DNA of 17,971 bases, taken from Azonexaceae bacterium. GTDB lineage: Bacteria > Pseudomonadota > Gammaproteobacteria > Burkholderiales > Rhodocyclaceae. Within the stretch, counting starts at the first letter, position 1. The number at the start of each line of letters is the position of its first letter. Position numbers and translations under genes: made by a program. Location of the stretch: assembly GCA_009469685.1 (NCBI GenBank), contig SSTA01000021.1, forward strand, positions 1-17,971, written 5' to 3'. The notes under the pieces are model-generated. The model was not told the origin of the DNA. It worked only from the letters and a program-made list of their open reading frames with translations, and ran no database searches. This document shows, in pieces, positions 17,488 to 17,971 of this stretch.

Positions 17488-17971
17488 TCTTCACCCTGGC
17501 CGACCTGAAAAAGCTGCGCTGGCATCTGGCGGCGTTCTTCGTCCTTCTGCTCGTCGCCGTGCTCATCGCGACCCAAAGCCTGGCGCTGCGCGAAAGGGCT
17601 CACCGCGAACGGGAGTCGGCAGAGCGGAGTTCCCGGCAAATCGAAGAACGGCTGCGCCTGGTGCGTACCGAAGAACTGGAGATCAAGGAAAAATCCGCCG
17701 TGCTCGTCGCCATGCGCAATTCGGGAATGATTGGGGACGAGCGGCGCCTGGATTGGACCGAATTGCTCCGGACAAGCCAGGAACGCCTGGGAATTCCCGA
17801 GGCGTCCTACGAAATCGGCCCCCAAAGCCTGCTCGACGGCCCAGGCTCCACGGGAGTGCGCTATTTTGCGAGCCCGATGAAATTGCGGCTAAGACTTCTT
17901 CACGAAGAAGACCTGCTGCGTTACCTCGACGCCCTCCGGGCAGGTGCTTCGGCGTTGATCGTCGTGCGCAG
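17484..17971 (+). CDS. PilO/GspM/MshJ-like protein, truncated by window end
   Basis: The open frame runs from ATG 17484 to the window edge (162 codons, no stop). It begins MIFTLADLKKLRWHLAAF with a single membrane helix (about 14-32, HLAAFFVLLLVAVLIATQS), then a charged coiled-coil (36-75), then DERRLDWTELLRTSQERLGI and a mixed alpha/beta part. This short cytoplasmic tail, helix, coiled coil and ferredoxin-like layout is that of PilO/GspM proteins, which pair with PilN/GspL, and its place right after the GspL/MshI-like gene fits. The DWTELL...LG(I/L) motif recurs in such proteins in my recollection. The C-terminus is outside the window. Confidence 0.65.
   Translation, partial: MIFTLADLKKLRWHLAAFFVLLLVAVLIATQSLALRERAHRERESAERSSRQIEERLRLVRTEELEIKEKSAVLVAMRNSGMIGDERRLDWTELLRTSQERLGIPEASYEIGPQSLLDGPGSTGVRYFASPMKLRLRLLHEEDLLRYLDALRAGASALIVVR

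Overview
The window is high-GC DNA that looks like a betaproteobacterium, probably of the Rhodocyclales type. The evidence is the gene order mlaFEDACB, then yadGH-like genes, ibaG and murA, together with the style of the pilus and response-regulator proteins. No rRNA, tRNA, insertion sequence or CRISPR array was found. Nearly every base is coding and most neighbouring genes overlap by 4 or 8 bases.

Left part (1-6900), minus strand: one long operon-like run reading leftwards. It starts at mlaF and passes through mlaE, mlaD, mlaA, mlaC and mlaB (the Mla pathway for retrograde phospholipid transport and outer-membrane asymmetry). It continues with an ABC-2 exporter pair (YadG/YadH-like), ibaG (BolA family) and murA (first committed step of peptidoglycan synthesis). 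Beyond murA is the tail of a convergent gene (2-64). Between them lies a hairpin-rich tandem duplication whose second copy includes the last ten codons and the stop of murA.

Middle (6901-6976): a short divergent promoter region with one -10 box per direction.

Right part (6977-17971), plus strand: a tightly overlapping cluster for an MSHA-like type IV pilus / type II secretion-like machine. It holds a sigma-54 response regulator whose receiver resembles the PEP-CTERM-box regulator (PrsR) type, an ExeA/MshM-type AAA ATPase with a C-terminal SPOR-like domain, an MshL-type lipoprotein secretin, a TPR membrane protein in the MshN position, an MshE/GspE ATPase, an MshG/GspF platform protein, a GspL/MshI-like bitopic protein, and the start of a PilO/MshJ-like bitopic protein cut by the window end. 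No pilins, prepilin peptidase or sensor kinase are inside the window; pilins may lie downstream.

The less ordinary observations are the murA-tail duplication, a six-codon leader ORF coupled to the secretin start, an unlisted 48-codon ORF joined by ATGA overlaps on both sides between the secretin and TPR genes, the ATPase-SPOR fusion, the unusual regulator pairing, and the gene order, which differs from the Vibrio MSHA locus. I see no wholly new system; the pilus cluster with its small ORFs is the part most worth pursuing.
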